DNA from: Anisakis pegreffii | Taxonomy: Eukaryota > Nematoda > Chromadorea > Rhabditida > Anisakidae | Length of the DNA stretch: 64,000 nucleotides | Assembly (NCBI GenBank): GCA_035041965.1 | Contig: JAPYMA010000437.1 | Location: forward strand, 1 to 64,000 | Direction of reading: 5' to 3' | Shown here: in pieces, positions 12,676-24,186 of the stretch | How the letters are laid out: every line of letters begins with the position of its first letter | Position numbering within the stretch: position 1 is the stretch's first letter | The notes under the pieces: generated by a model | Told to the model about the DNA's origin: nothing | The model's database searches: none | The model's input: the letters and a program-made list of their open reading frames with translations, nothing else | Position numbers and translations under genes: made by a program

Positions 12676-14764
12676 TCAAGAATCCCTGTTAGATTATACG
12701 TAATTCCGTATCAATATTATTACCTCCGTGAATGTACCATTGTGTGATCGTTTGAGTCATTTTGTTGTTAGTACGTAATCGAAACGAACACCTTCGAAGT
12801 AAGAATTAAAATAACAAATTGGGATAACAAGATGAACTTGGGATTTAAGCTGTTTGTGTACCTTACAAAGTAGTGTATAATGAGATATGTTCAAAAACGT
12901 TGTGCGCATCACGATCACAGCATACAACTGCATTCTCGTTTTCGAAAGTGATGTTCACTCGCACAATCTTTTCAATATGTTAGTATCTCGAAAAAAGTTG
13001 AAAATAAAGCTACCCCGAGAATCACTTCATAAATTTGATTCTCTATTTTATAATTTCAAGTCGATTGAATTATGGAATATATATCAATTCGTTTCGATTT
13101 GTTGTTGTCGATGAATGAATGAATGCAATTATTAATAATGCGATTATTATCAATAACTGATAAAGAAATTATTGCGTCAACACAGTCGCCTTTAAGCCTA
13201 TAAGCGATTACATTGAAGTATTCGCAGTTGCTTTACCTTTCTTTACTGATTGTTTTGTTTTGTACAATCGTAAGATTTATTAATGGTGTATGATTGATTG
13301 ATTGGAAAGATCACAAAATATATTCTATGTTGGATTTATTGCGGAATTCAATTCATCACCGTAGCATTTGATACGATTGTACAAGTGGATGATCATACTC
13401 TAACACATACGAAGTGTTTTCTTTGTAAACGTGAACTCAGATTTATGCGATTGAACGAATATTGCCAAATGATTGTGTGAAGATGTCGAAGTTTTTGTTG
13501 GGTCGATCGTGTAACAACAGTAATGAAGATATTGCAGTATCATTATTTGATGCGTTCATCGTATGCGAACTCTCAACATAGTTTGGAAACGAGCAACAAC
13601 CATCATCAAGTGTTGACGCAGTCAGCGTTTGGATACGGTGTACGTTACCCTTATATGTCAAATCAATATGAACTGATTCCTCATTACACTCTTTCTGAAG
13701 GCCGTTTTTAGAATTATGTATTTTACAGTACATATTTGTATGTAACAAAGAATTATGACAACATTTATTCCAACTGAAACGATTCACTTCGATTGACAAG
13801 CTCAAGTGAATTCGTAAGAGTATTTTCGTTGTTCAGTAACCTATGCCACATCTACTCTATGCCCATGCGTAAGTTTGAGACTATCTGATGCTCAGATGAT
13901 GGCGTAATTGAAAGTCAGCAATTCGGTCGACTTTCACGATGTGTTGAATTTGTATTATTCAACTTTTAATGCATGTACTTATGTGCAGTATAATTTATGT
14001 GTTTGTAAATGCTTTTTATGACTGATGACCGTGTGGATTATCGTGCATTCAGTGAATGTATTCTTAGAAATTTGAATAACCGTCGATTTTGTCGCCTAGT
14101 AACAAGGGATTAATTGAAGTATTGATCTCTTACTGAATCAATTTACTGTCGGATACCTTTAATCATATCCGTAGAGGATTACATCCTACTCGTTGTTGCT
14201 CTCGAGAGCTTCCTTGTGGTTACATAACAATGTATTGAGGATGTTAGTGAGCGTGTGTTAGTAACATTGAGTTGAATATTTATTCAAATTGCATATCGGT
14301 CGTCGTGATAAGATGAAATGCAAAGAAATATGGTGTAATATGAGCTATGCATAAATCATCTTCACTCAAATGAAATCACACTATGCAGAATTGGATGTGC
14401 AATTGCTGAGTAATAATTTTTTGTTGTTTGCTCGTTGCATGCCATTTCGGATGGCAGTTATGCGGGATGAGGCTCGATGGTTTTTGTTTGGTCATAACAA
14501 TATGTTACGTAGTTGTTTCGTTTTTGATATTTGTTTTTGTGAATGACAAAACAAGATTTTTTTGCTGTGTGATGGATGTGTGGTTAAGGATGCGTTTGGA
14601 CGCTATAAATCAATTTTATTCATCGTATTGAATAGCATTCAATATGTAACTAAATTGGTTCAGTTGAATATTCATTCAGTAATTTATGGTATGCTCGAAA
14701 CAGATGCAGCAAATGATGAGTGTTTGGAATGGAGCGGTCTTAAAGGAATGATGGATCATTGCAG
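12676..14764. other. Intergenic stretch with no confident gene
   Basis: This stretch lies downstream of CSL4 and is mostly AT-rich. One region (13533-13711, plus) follows a good acceptor (ATATTGCAG) and stays open for 59 codons, including AFGYGVRYPYMSNQYEL, so it may be an exon of an unknown gene. A 120-codon frame overlaps it on the other strand. Neither matches a family I know. Confidence 0.3.
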
Positions 14765-15095
14765 ATATCACCGTCGTTATCCACGCAAACGTCTGGTTTA
14801 TGCACACTTCTACCTCCTCCACCGGCACCGCCATTCGATCATCAATCATCGGCATCATCGTTGTTGATTCCCCAATTCAATCCATCTTTGCCTGAACCGA
14901 CATTTGTGAATTCGACCATATATTTAGCCGATTCATCACTTCAACCACCTCCCGCACCCCCTTCCCAACCGCAAACGTTACTATCGTTTTCAACCCAATC
15001 ATCGGTGCTTCAAACAACTCCCAGTTCAACTCATATCACCTCACAACTGCAACAAAACACCAACTATTTCATTAATTGTTTGTTTCCATCTGCTA
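14765..15095 (+). CDS. Possible proline-rich upstream exon of the zinc-finger gene
   Basis: After an acceptor at 14764 the plus strand stays open for over 110 codons, with Pro/Ser/Thr/Gln-rich peptide including LLPPPPAPPFDHQ and LQPPPAPPSQPQ. Composition resembles the next exon group, which has IDPPPPPPPF. A weak phase-2 donor (GTTTCC) near 15085 could join to C-GAT-ATG at 15279, extending that protein N-terminally. It could instead be an isoform or a separate small gene. No domain is visible. Confidence 0.4.
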
Positions 15096-15282
15096 TCCAT
15101 TTGTGCATTTTTCATTAAGTTTGAACTGGTGTCTTCACGAGTGTTCTCGATCATAATACTGTTTGTTCCATGTAATCTGTTCAACTAAATTTCGGCTTTC
15201 TATCACTTAAATATTATTACATAAGGATGTATTCAATTGTTGGCATACACCTAAGTGATGTTGTTGGCATCGAACTAGCGAT

Positions 15283-18200
15283 ATGTATGTTAAAGGTGAA
15301 GGAAACGGATCAGCAATTAACACAGTCACAACACCGCAATCCGTGTATTGGTCCGCTGGTGGAGCATTTTATGAGAACGTGAATGGTTTTGGTGGTGCGA
15401 ATAGTTATGTGAATACTATGAATGAATCTGTTCGTAATAACGTGAACGCTTACGATTCAGAGACGTTTTATGCTGGTGAGTTATTGACGACGTTGCTGAC
15501 GAAACATATAATAACGTGCACTGGCAAATTGATTTTAAGAAAAGGAATGTAAGCGAAATTGATAAACATTATGAATATATTTGCATTTTGTGAGTGAATA
15601 ACAGTATTTTAGCGGTACTACAATACTGAATGAATTGCCGGTCTTAAACTCATTTCATTTTATCACAGGTGTGCGTAAGTCAACATTGGCGAATGATCAA
15701 CCACCATCAACACAATCTCAGATGCCTACCTCATCGTTTATCTCGTGCGTAGAGTCGAACCTAGAAAGTGGTAATCAGCTTTACAGCAATTTGATCGATC
15801 CTCCGCCACCACCTCCTCCATTCATAATTGTGAGTTTGTTGTTCATTTATTTCAGCGGTAAATCAGTTGTTAAGTTTGGTTGTTATCGTTTCTTTTAATT
15901 ATCTCTTTTATGAATTGTTTTGAATTGTATGTGAAGTTGGTGAATTTCTCGAAACGCAATTTCCAGCCGACTTTGAATCGACGATATGATTTTCATTTCG
16001 TTTTGCTTTTGCATTAAGAATAATGCCAATCAATACTCTACGGATTGTAATGAAATAATATTAAGGAATATGCACCGGGTGACCGCGCTGTGTACAATGG
16101 ACAGGATGCTGACCAAGGTATCAATGTGATTTTTGATTTTTACGTTTATCTTTTATTAAAACTTTATTATTTTAGCTTTCAGTGTGATCAGTGTAGCTCC
16201 GTACAAAATTTTTGATTAATTATGAATCATTCATCGATTGTCATCAAAAATATTCGACTGTTTTCAATGAGTTTACATTAACATAGTTTATGAATTTATA
16301 TCATATTCTCTAATATTTGCGTATGGTATCAACATTAGCTCCTGTTGCATATGATTCGGTGAAGTATTGTTTCAGGTGGTAATCTTGGTGATAATCATGA
16401 TCATGAAGAGATGGATTGTAGTGATGATGAAATGGTGGAGGTAATTTATATGCATTGTGCAATTTTATGATGTTATGTTTATGTTTGCAGTATGAATATT
16501 GTTTACAATAATTCTCATCTGTACGAATGGATGTGATATAATTGGCGTTCTTCATTCAAACATTCATCACAGTTTAATCATTATGTTTCAATGAATGTAT
16601 CGTTTCATAAAAGATGGACTATTTCCCCTGATTTGAGATGAAAAATGATAAATTTTAAAGAATAATCAAGAATCATCGTTGCAATCGGACAAGGAACGAC
16701 ACCTCATTAATCAGCATTCCATTACCTCTCAAGTAGAATTGCAGCCGCCACGTGGTTCGTCTTTCAAGAGTCATCCTCTTAATTTTTTTATCTCCTTTTA
16801 TCCTTTTGGACTTGTTTATACCATTCTGTTTCGCTGTCTTGTATTTGTATATATCATTTATGAGTATATAAGTGGTTGTTTTGATTCATCACGTTTTGCT
16901 ACTAGCAATCAAGCATTTATTTCATATACCGAGGTAGGTAGTATTATTTTATGCAATTTTCAGATTGTTCACAAAATTTTTCGAGTGAGTCCAAAAAAGA
17001 TCAAGACAATAAAGAAGCACTACTGACGTGTCGATCTCAGTTCAAAGGTATTCTTTATAAATTGCCCAAAAATAGCAGTCGTCCACAAACGTCAGAAGGA
17101 AGGACGTTCCCACTGAAATCACATAACAATCTTATCTTCATGGATGATTACGCAGACACATATGAAAAGGTTCCTTTCCTCCAGTAATAATTTGTATAAT
17201 ATAACATAATTGCTTTATTGGCTCAAGATTAATTACTTCTGTTGTTTTGTTGCCCGTGAAGAACAGAAGTAGTTAAATCATTTGGAATGTTCTCCGTGTT
17301 GTGTTGATTTCTTCGTTTACATATGAATGTCACAGATCATAGGGTTAGTGAAAGGAATAGAGTGAATGAATGATGTGTTGCAGAAGGATCGTGAATCAGT
17401 GTTTGCCGTATCGAATGTGTTATCAACGTTAAGACGAGACAAGAAAGTGACATCAAAACAGCCCTTACCCATACCTCAATCGTCATCAGTTATCGTGCGA
17501 ACAGCCACCAAATTAATTCGCAAAACAGCATCTGCAATTGCGTTTCATCCCCATCAGTCATCAGACAATAATAATCAGCTATCATCTAACAATTCTACAA
17601 AACTGCTCAATAAAACTTCTACAGGTCACTTTTGTGATTTTCAATACGCTTTTGTGTTCGAACATTTATTCACACCTACGAAGAGCATCGGAGTTTTTTA
17701 GATGAAAGAATGTCTTGGTTTTGATCGCAGTCGTGCGTTTTCCAAATATTGCTGCTATTTGAGAGGATTTGTTTCAGTTTCATTTCTGTGCATGTTTAAT
17801 CAAACATAATGGATCGGGCTTAGTGGTTCGATCGTCAATGACGATCTTTCGATAAAATTCACGGGTAAAGTGAGATGAAGGAATGAGAATTTTTTTTCAC
17901 TATAATTGTTTCCTAATGTGAAAGTGCTACGATATAATCATTCTTGCTAACACAGATAGTAATAGTTTGATTAATTCAGTGAATGATACATCCCTGTCAC
18001 AGTCATCGTTAGTGTCGAATCAGCCCGCGAAGAACTCATTTGCAGTCGGTCAGCAGTTGCCTCACCTAACGAAAGTTGCATCTTTATCATCCCCACAAAA
18101 TGCGTCAGGTGAGTGGTTTCATTTCTGATTAGTAACAGCTTTTTTGTAAATAGGTGTGAGATGTCAACGATATCGTACGTTCTGTGATTGAATTATAACG

Positions 18201-21193
18201 AATTGGTATTGATTTAAGTGTACCTAAAGGTCATAAGAATAACCCTGAGTGAATAAAAATTATTCAAAAAGTGATCATTCCATGCTGCAGCATATTTATT
18301 TAGTCCATCCCGAGTTATATATTGACAATTTCGTTTCATTTTCGTACCTCTCTTTAGGTCTTCTGTAGTTAACGGGCGCTCTGGTGTAATGTACCCTTTG
18401 CGCGCCTAGTAAAATGCGCGTAGTGCAACACATCAATCGATCACATGAGCAAATGGAAACATTTTTCGATGTGTTTCGATATCAAACCACAGAGACCTTA
18501 AATTTCAGAAGTACCACTTAATGTGACCTTTTCATCGTATTTCTTCCGTGACATTTTCTGAAAATTTGGTGCTCATAAGACGCTCGGAATCGACTCTGAT
18601 TCAGAGTAATGCAGCCATCTGTGTATGTTTCCCAAACGTGCTTATTTTCTTATGTTTATGATTTTGATTCTTCATGGTGAACTTGCAGGAGGTGAGCAAG
18701 TATCGCCATTGAAACAGTTCGGTTCATTGAAACTCCAGAAACCACCGTCAAATGTTACTCTGAAGAGAGTGTACAGCAGTGGTACGTTATCGAGAAATGG
18801 TATGTCGTGGCGAAGGAGAAGGACAAATGAAGGACTCGATGATGCGGTTGTTATAAGATTTGTTAATCTTCAGTGATCAGTCGATGACTGAAATCACTTC
18901 GCATCTCCATCCTGCGAAGTTTTATTGATTCATCCAGCTATCACTTATTTGACATTTGATTTTCACTCTTCTTGAATTATCTTTCAGTTCAACGGTTCAT
19001 TATTATGTGTGTTATTTCTTTATGCAAAATCAACTCAATAGTATTATTGTGAAATTTTCTTTTGAAGGCAGAGGCAGTCAACGATGTACAAAATGCTAAG
19101 ATCAATCGACGTTTACTGCGCATTAACGGTAACTGTTTCGTAGTGTATCCCGTTTTATTGCTCTTCAGTCGCTCATGACCGATAGACGTTTTCTGTTTCA
19201 CGTTGTATGCACTCGCAAAAAGGTTCCTCCCAAAAATACGCAAGAAAATTGCGTCTTCATTGTCATTTCATGGTTGCCACATAGTATCAAAGAGGAATTT
19301 AAAGTTACGTCAATATTTTTTTAATACCATTCAACGACAAATGTGAACGAACAAAATGCCGTTTTGATTTTACCAACCTAAAATACAAAATTACCCAAAG
19401 ACTTGTGATTGTTTAAGAATCATTTATGAAAGAATAAGTGTTCTTTGTTGTCTTGATGACATTTAATCAAGCACCGATGACATTTAATCAAATTTAGATC
19501 GACTGTTCACTGAAGATTCAAACGCTTGTTATGAGTTCGCAGAGCGTGGTGAATGTTCGGCGGGTGTATTCTGCATATACGATCACGATGATAGCAACGC
19601 ACATCGAAATGAGGCTCTTTGTTCTGCGTACGTTTGGCTTTTTATTTATGTCAATAAGCACTGCCTAACTACAACAAGACCGATCAGGATTTTGTTGCAG
19701 TTAGGCAGTGGTTATTGACTCGATGAGTTGCGTTCGTTTCGTAGTATATTCAGCGGATTCGAAATTGATTTAGCTGACGCATCTCAACTACCGATGATGT
19801 TTGGATGTTTGCTAAAATCAAAGATGACTTAAAAATGTATTGAAGGCTTCTATGTGGTCGATGTCGCGATGTGAATTGTCCGTACAGTCATAACTTAAAT
19901 GAACATCAACTTCCAATTTGTGATTACTTCGAGCGTATGGTGTGCACAATTGAGCACTGTCCATTCCTGCACGTCAAATATAATGCTTCCTTGAAACCGT
20001 GTGAAAAATTCCAGCGGGGGATTTGCAAACTCGGGTCCGATGTAAGTTCATGTAACACGTTACACTTTATCAGTATAAATTTATCACCATTAGTTTTGAT
20101 CAGCTATAAGATGCAGCCGATTATTCAGCTCACTTATTTTGGAAATCAGGTATTAACGAATCCAAACTTTTAGTTAGATTTGGAATTTTTTGTGCTGTTT
20201 TTCTTGTGAAAGGAATGAAAAAATTGAGAATTTTTTTCATGTACTTTACAATATGTGTTATATAATAGGTATAAGCCGGACCATAGCCTGGCTCAGGCTC
20301 ACAACAATAATGATATCGGGTTCGATTCCCGTTCGCGGAGGAAACTTTTGCTCGAAACCGAGTGGTGTACCAATATCATTATTGTTGTCAGCCTGAGCAA
20401 GGCTATGATCCGGCTTATACCTATTATCCAGTTATCTGTTATTATTCGTTATGTTATCGTGATCGCGGATAAGATCAGTTCGCTCTGATTGTAGCATTAT
20501 ATGCTCATCAGATCAGTTTCGCATTATGTGCACTGAAGAACTGATTGCGATCTTAACACAACCACTCGGCAGAGACTGAACGGTCTCCGCGGTAGCTCAG
20601 AGGTAGAGCCCCAACCAGTAATTGGTACGTCGCGGGTTCGATTCCCGTTCGCGGAGGAAAGTTTTGCTTGAAACCGAGTGGTGTACCAATATCAATATGT
20701 GTTGTATTGATGTTTGTGGAGGTGTTCAGTGATCAGTTAGTCGCACTGGCGATGATGTAAATAAAGTACCTTGAAGGATGATATTTATCCTCTTCGTCGG
20801 TTTGAGGTGCAACATATCACCCTAAGGATCGGTGTCTAATCTTCTCTCTGAGTCAGTGTCGACTATCCAAATACGTGTCATATTGTGGTACATATATAGA
20901 GAATATATGACGTCGATCTCATATGATAATGATTGAATGAAGGAAATAGAACTGTTTAAAAATAAATCAAAATCAAAACGTAAATGTGATTGCACGATAG
21001 ATTTCTTCATGAGATATGCCAGTTCAGTTTCAAGTGGATAGAATTCAGTTTTGAAATGCAGCGAATGAAATTGATCCGATTTCAGTGCTCAAATCCTCAC
21101 CGTTACTATAGAGGTCTGATTAGAAAGAGAGGTGTACCACTCATTATGGGCAAACGGCTAAAACCGCGACAGTTCGTTTTTATGCTTCTTTAA
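15283..21193 (+). CDS. ZC3H3: CCCH zinc-finger protein resembling ZC3H3
   Basis: Exons chain in phase: 15283-15475, 15669-15829, 16066-16117, 16376-16440, 16661-16754, 16964-17169, 17384-17624, 17956-18108, 18689-18846, 19068-19128, 19498-19627, 19846-20041 and 21086-21193, giving about 605 residues. The first ~440 are low-complexity (Pro run, acidic patch, Ser/Asn/Gln). The end holds four consecutive CCCH fingers: C-x8-C-x5-C-x3-H, C-x7-C-x4-C-x3-H, C-x7-C-x4-C-x3-H and C-x7-C-x5-C-x3-H. Two fingers are split by introns and restored exactly by splicing. Spacing and motifs such as NCPYSH and CPFLH resemble ZC3H3/SMICL, a nuclear factor linked to mRNA polyadenylation and export; that role is inferred. 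An acceptor at 15278 suggests trans-splicing. A donor after codon F at 21175 could join in phase to 21570-21665 as an alternative acidic C-terminus. Confidence 0.72.
19650..19719 (+). ncRNA. Intronic hairpin resembling a microRNA precursor
   Basis: 28-base arms (19650-19677 and 19692-19719) pair with only two mismatches around a 14-base loop. The hairpin lies wholly inside a 218-base intron of the zinc-finger gene, on the sense strand. Size and loop fit a pre-miRNA. A very small MITE remnant is the main alternative. I do not recognise a known miRNA seed. Confidence 0.4.
20263..20426. repeat. Long palindrome (54-bp arms) with SINE sequence in its loop
   Basis: The arms 20263-20316 and 20373-20426 are reverse complements with about four mismatches. 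The 56-base loop holds GGTTCGATTCCCGTTCGCGG and the GAAACCGAGTGGTGTACCAATAT tail in two pieces, the same pieces found in the SINE at 20586. This looks like a fold-back derivative of that SINE or a hairpin RNA source. It lies in the intron before the last zinc-finger exon. Confidence 0.6.
20583..20702 (+). mobile_element. tRNA-derived SINE
   Basis: 20586-20655 folds like a tRNA. It has a 7-bp acceptor stem (one G-U pair), a D arm with A-box TAGCTCAGAGGTAGAGC and a T arm with B-box GGTTCGATTCC. The anticodon arm is defective (four pairs, no U33), so this is not a working tRNA gene. An unrelated tail (GAAACCGAGTGGTGTACCAA) follows and recurs with the head in the loop of the palindrome at 20317-20372. 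A decayed copy lies at 54586-54643. Confidence 0.65.
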
Positions 21194-21569
21194 TTTATAC
21201 CTCGATCACCTTCTAATATTTCTTTCTGTTTTATTACTATAATTGTTGCTATTGTACAGGTGCCAAGCTTACTTGCACTGGCTTACTACTGAGGCTGACA
21301 TATTTTACTGAAAGATTTGATTGAATTGCAAAATTTGGATTTTATTCATTTAACCAATTTATTCCCATTTTCTCACAATCCCACCAAATCGGCATTTAGC
21401 AATTTATATTTGATTATTATTATTATTATCCAAATTTTTGATCGATGCATGCTGAATTGCGGTTCCCTCTATCTCGGTCTGCATTTGAAAATATTCCACT
21501 GAATATTTGGGCATTCATTCTTTAAAAAATGAGAACTTTTGTGATGAATTGTCGTTATTGTTCCACTAG

Positions 21570-24186
21570 TGTAGTAGCTCTGCTGCGCGCAACGCTGTTG
21601 CGGAACAAGGAGAGGATTTAAACGAGTCGAAGGATGATGACAGTGTATTGCTGTGGATCACGTGACTAATGCTCATCGGTTTGTTCATTCCCTTATTGGA
21701 CGCTGATAATAAGCACTTCGAATTTGTCTTTTGTGACAACGTCTCATTGAATTGGTCACTTCACATTAGTCGAAATTATATAATTGCTATTCTAATCAAG
21801 TGGAAAGTGAACGTTGAACACATTTTTTTAACGATCGTCACTTTAGTGTTTTCATCCAATCCAAAATGAGTTCAGTGTTCAGTATATACGTTTATCATTT
21901 CATTATTTTTGCATTCTTTGCTTCTTAATCATTTTTTCATTGGCCAACATTAGTTTATTGTTTTTTGTCTAAGATTTGGGTGAATGGATGCTATTTTACA
22001 CGCTCAATTCTGGTAAATTGTTTTCTTTTCTTATTTTAGGTAAGTGAGACGTATCAAATTTTATTGTTTGCCAATTGATCGTGATTAGTTTTGGTGGTGA
22101 TTTGTTTAAGGGCGATGCATTTCTTCCGTTGTTTCGTTTCGTTTGTCATTTGTCCAATTATTTGCTGATTCCATTTGCATATTTATTTTTAACTGGAGTC
22201 GCGTTGTGTGAAATCTTTGAATATAAAACAACTTTCAATCGATTCCAGTAAATCTTTCAGAGGCAATTACAGCCATGTTATACTTTATCTAAATTAGCTG
22301 CTTATAAATGCTCCACAATGTTGTTCGTATCCCGCTTGAATAGTTTTCGAATTTAATGTCTCCTCTCGTCATTGTCGTTGATAAGTTTTTTTTGAACGCA
22401 CTAATGCGAACTGTCCGCATGTCAGGACAGGTAATAAATGTATATTTTAGTTCCCCAATGCATTGCTCATAGATAGTTTACTGCCAATCGGTAACGCGTT
22501 TTCAAAACGAAATAAACTAACGCTAGCATCCTGTTGGAGTGAAGAAAATGCAAAGAGAGCGCTAGACATGTATATTCGTTATTTGCCAGGGAATCAGCCA
22601 GTACAAATTGCTAAATCTCATGAATTTCATAAAATATCTCATATTGTTCGTTGTGTGTAAGTTGTGTTGGTGTATATTGCTGTTGGTTTGTTTTCGCATT
22701 TTTAAACTATAGTTGGCGCAAATTGTGACACTCGATTTAGAGAGATGAAAGAGAGAGGTGACGTGCCATGTTTGATTCGCAGGCAGTGATTGAGCATTTC
22801 AACGGTCAACTTCAGAGATGCGGCCGTTGTTGGCTCTAAATGCTTACGTTATTCACTCATGCAGTTTGTGTTTGTTGTGGTGTCAGTTTGCGATAAAGAA
22901 ATACAGGTTCGTTTCAGGGCGCTTGCATGTACTCTTTGTATGCTCGACAAAACAAACAATCAACTCAACTTAACGCTTCCAAGGATCATTGCCCTCCGAA
23001 ACTGTGCCTCACTGAACTGAATTATTTTTCGCCGTGATCACACACGGTAAGCTTAGTGATATGTAGTTTTGTGCGAAAGTATCGCATATTTCACATCATT
23101 TCAACTAGTGGAAAATAGTTTTCTTTTATTGCATCGCTATCTGCCATTTGTTTCACAATTCATTTTGTGTATGTTGTTCATTACGTGATTTTTTTTGTGT
23201 TTGTCTTTGTAAAATAATACCTTCGAGTTATAATAAACTTAAAAAACGAAGGCAAATATGGTCTTGAAAATCCATGCTGAATAAAAAGATTTTCAATTAG
23301 CCTGTTGTTCTGTGTATACGCTCTGAATTCGTTCTTGCTGGATTCTGAATAGATAGTCGTTAAACTGCCTATTAAAGCGTTGTGAAATGAAACATCCGGT
23401 TACATGTTGTGGGGAATTTGAACATATCAGGAACTTGAAGCTCAATTTTAAAAAGCCACAAAATACTCCAAAAAAGCCCTGATTTAGTGATATTTAATAC
23501 TGTGAACATGTATTGTGTGTTGCTTTCTTTTGGAGACGAATGTCCCAGTTGAATGGCCTCACTAACTTACAAATCGAATATTCAACAAATTATCAAATTC
23601 AAAATTTGTCAAACATTGTGCAGCTTTTCCTTCGGTGACAATAGCTCGTATGACAATATTTACGTGCATACTTCTAAGGATCAAAGATAAACGCTTGTTG
23701 GGGTCGAAGCATCAGTCAAGTAATAAATGATGCCATCTTTTTATTCCATTCATCCACACGGTGCTTAATAAGATTTCAACCCTAAGAATCGTTTATGACT
23801 GATAATATTTGCCAAAAGTTCTGTTTCGCCAATAATTTTATAGTGCTAAATAAAACCACAGTGACCTGCTCGATAAGAATTTTCACTACCATATCACTTG
23901 ACATTGAATTCCATGAGTTTAAAAGCCAGAATTATCCCAATTGAGTCGATTAGAATAAGGATTCATAAGAAATTTATAATCTCGTTTGAAATTTATAATT
24001 TGCGAAAATAATGAGATGAGATAATACTAAAAACACAATATGACTATGACAATTATCTGAACACACCATGAGAACAATTGTTCAATGAGGTGATGAACGC
24101 ATAGTGATAAACACCTGAAAATGAATCAGACCTTATCTATCGTTTTGTGGGTATCTGAGAGCATCGTAATGCATTTTGAAAATGGA
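21570..24186. other. Mostly non-coding stretch with two exon-like pieces
   Basis: 21570-21665 is an open acidic exon (EDLNESKDDDS, stop TGA) after a CTAG acceptor and may be an alternative 3' exon of the zinc-finger gene. 22451-22660 follows ATATTTTAG and stays open for 69 codons (SLLPIGNAFSKRNKL and so on) without matching any family I know. The remainder is AT-rich with no recognisable gene. Confidence 0.35.

Noticed and set aside
13443..13805. 120-codon minus frame
   Set aside because: Overlaps an equally open plus frame, no motifs, no splice support; kept only as a note in the intergenic entry.
20586..20655. A functional tRNA gene
   Set aside because: Acceptor, D and T arms fold, but the anticodon arm has only four pairs and no U33, and the sequence continues into a repeated tail; better explained as a SINE head.
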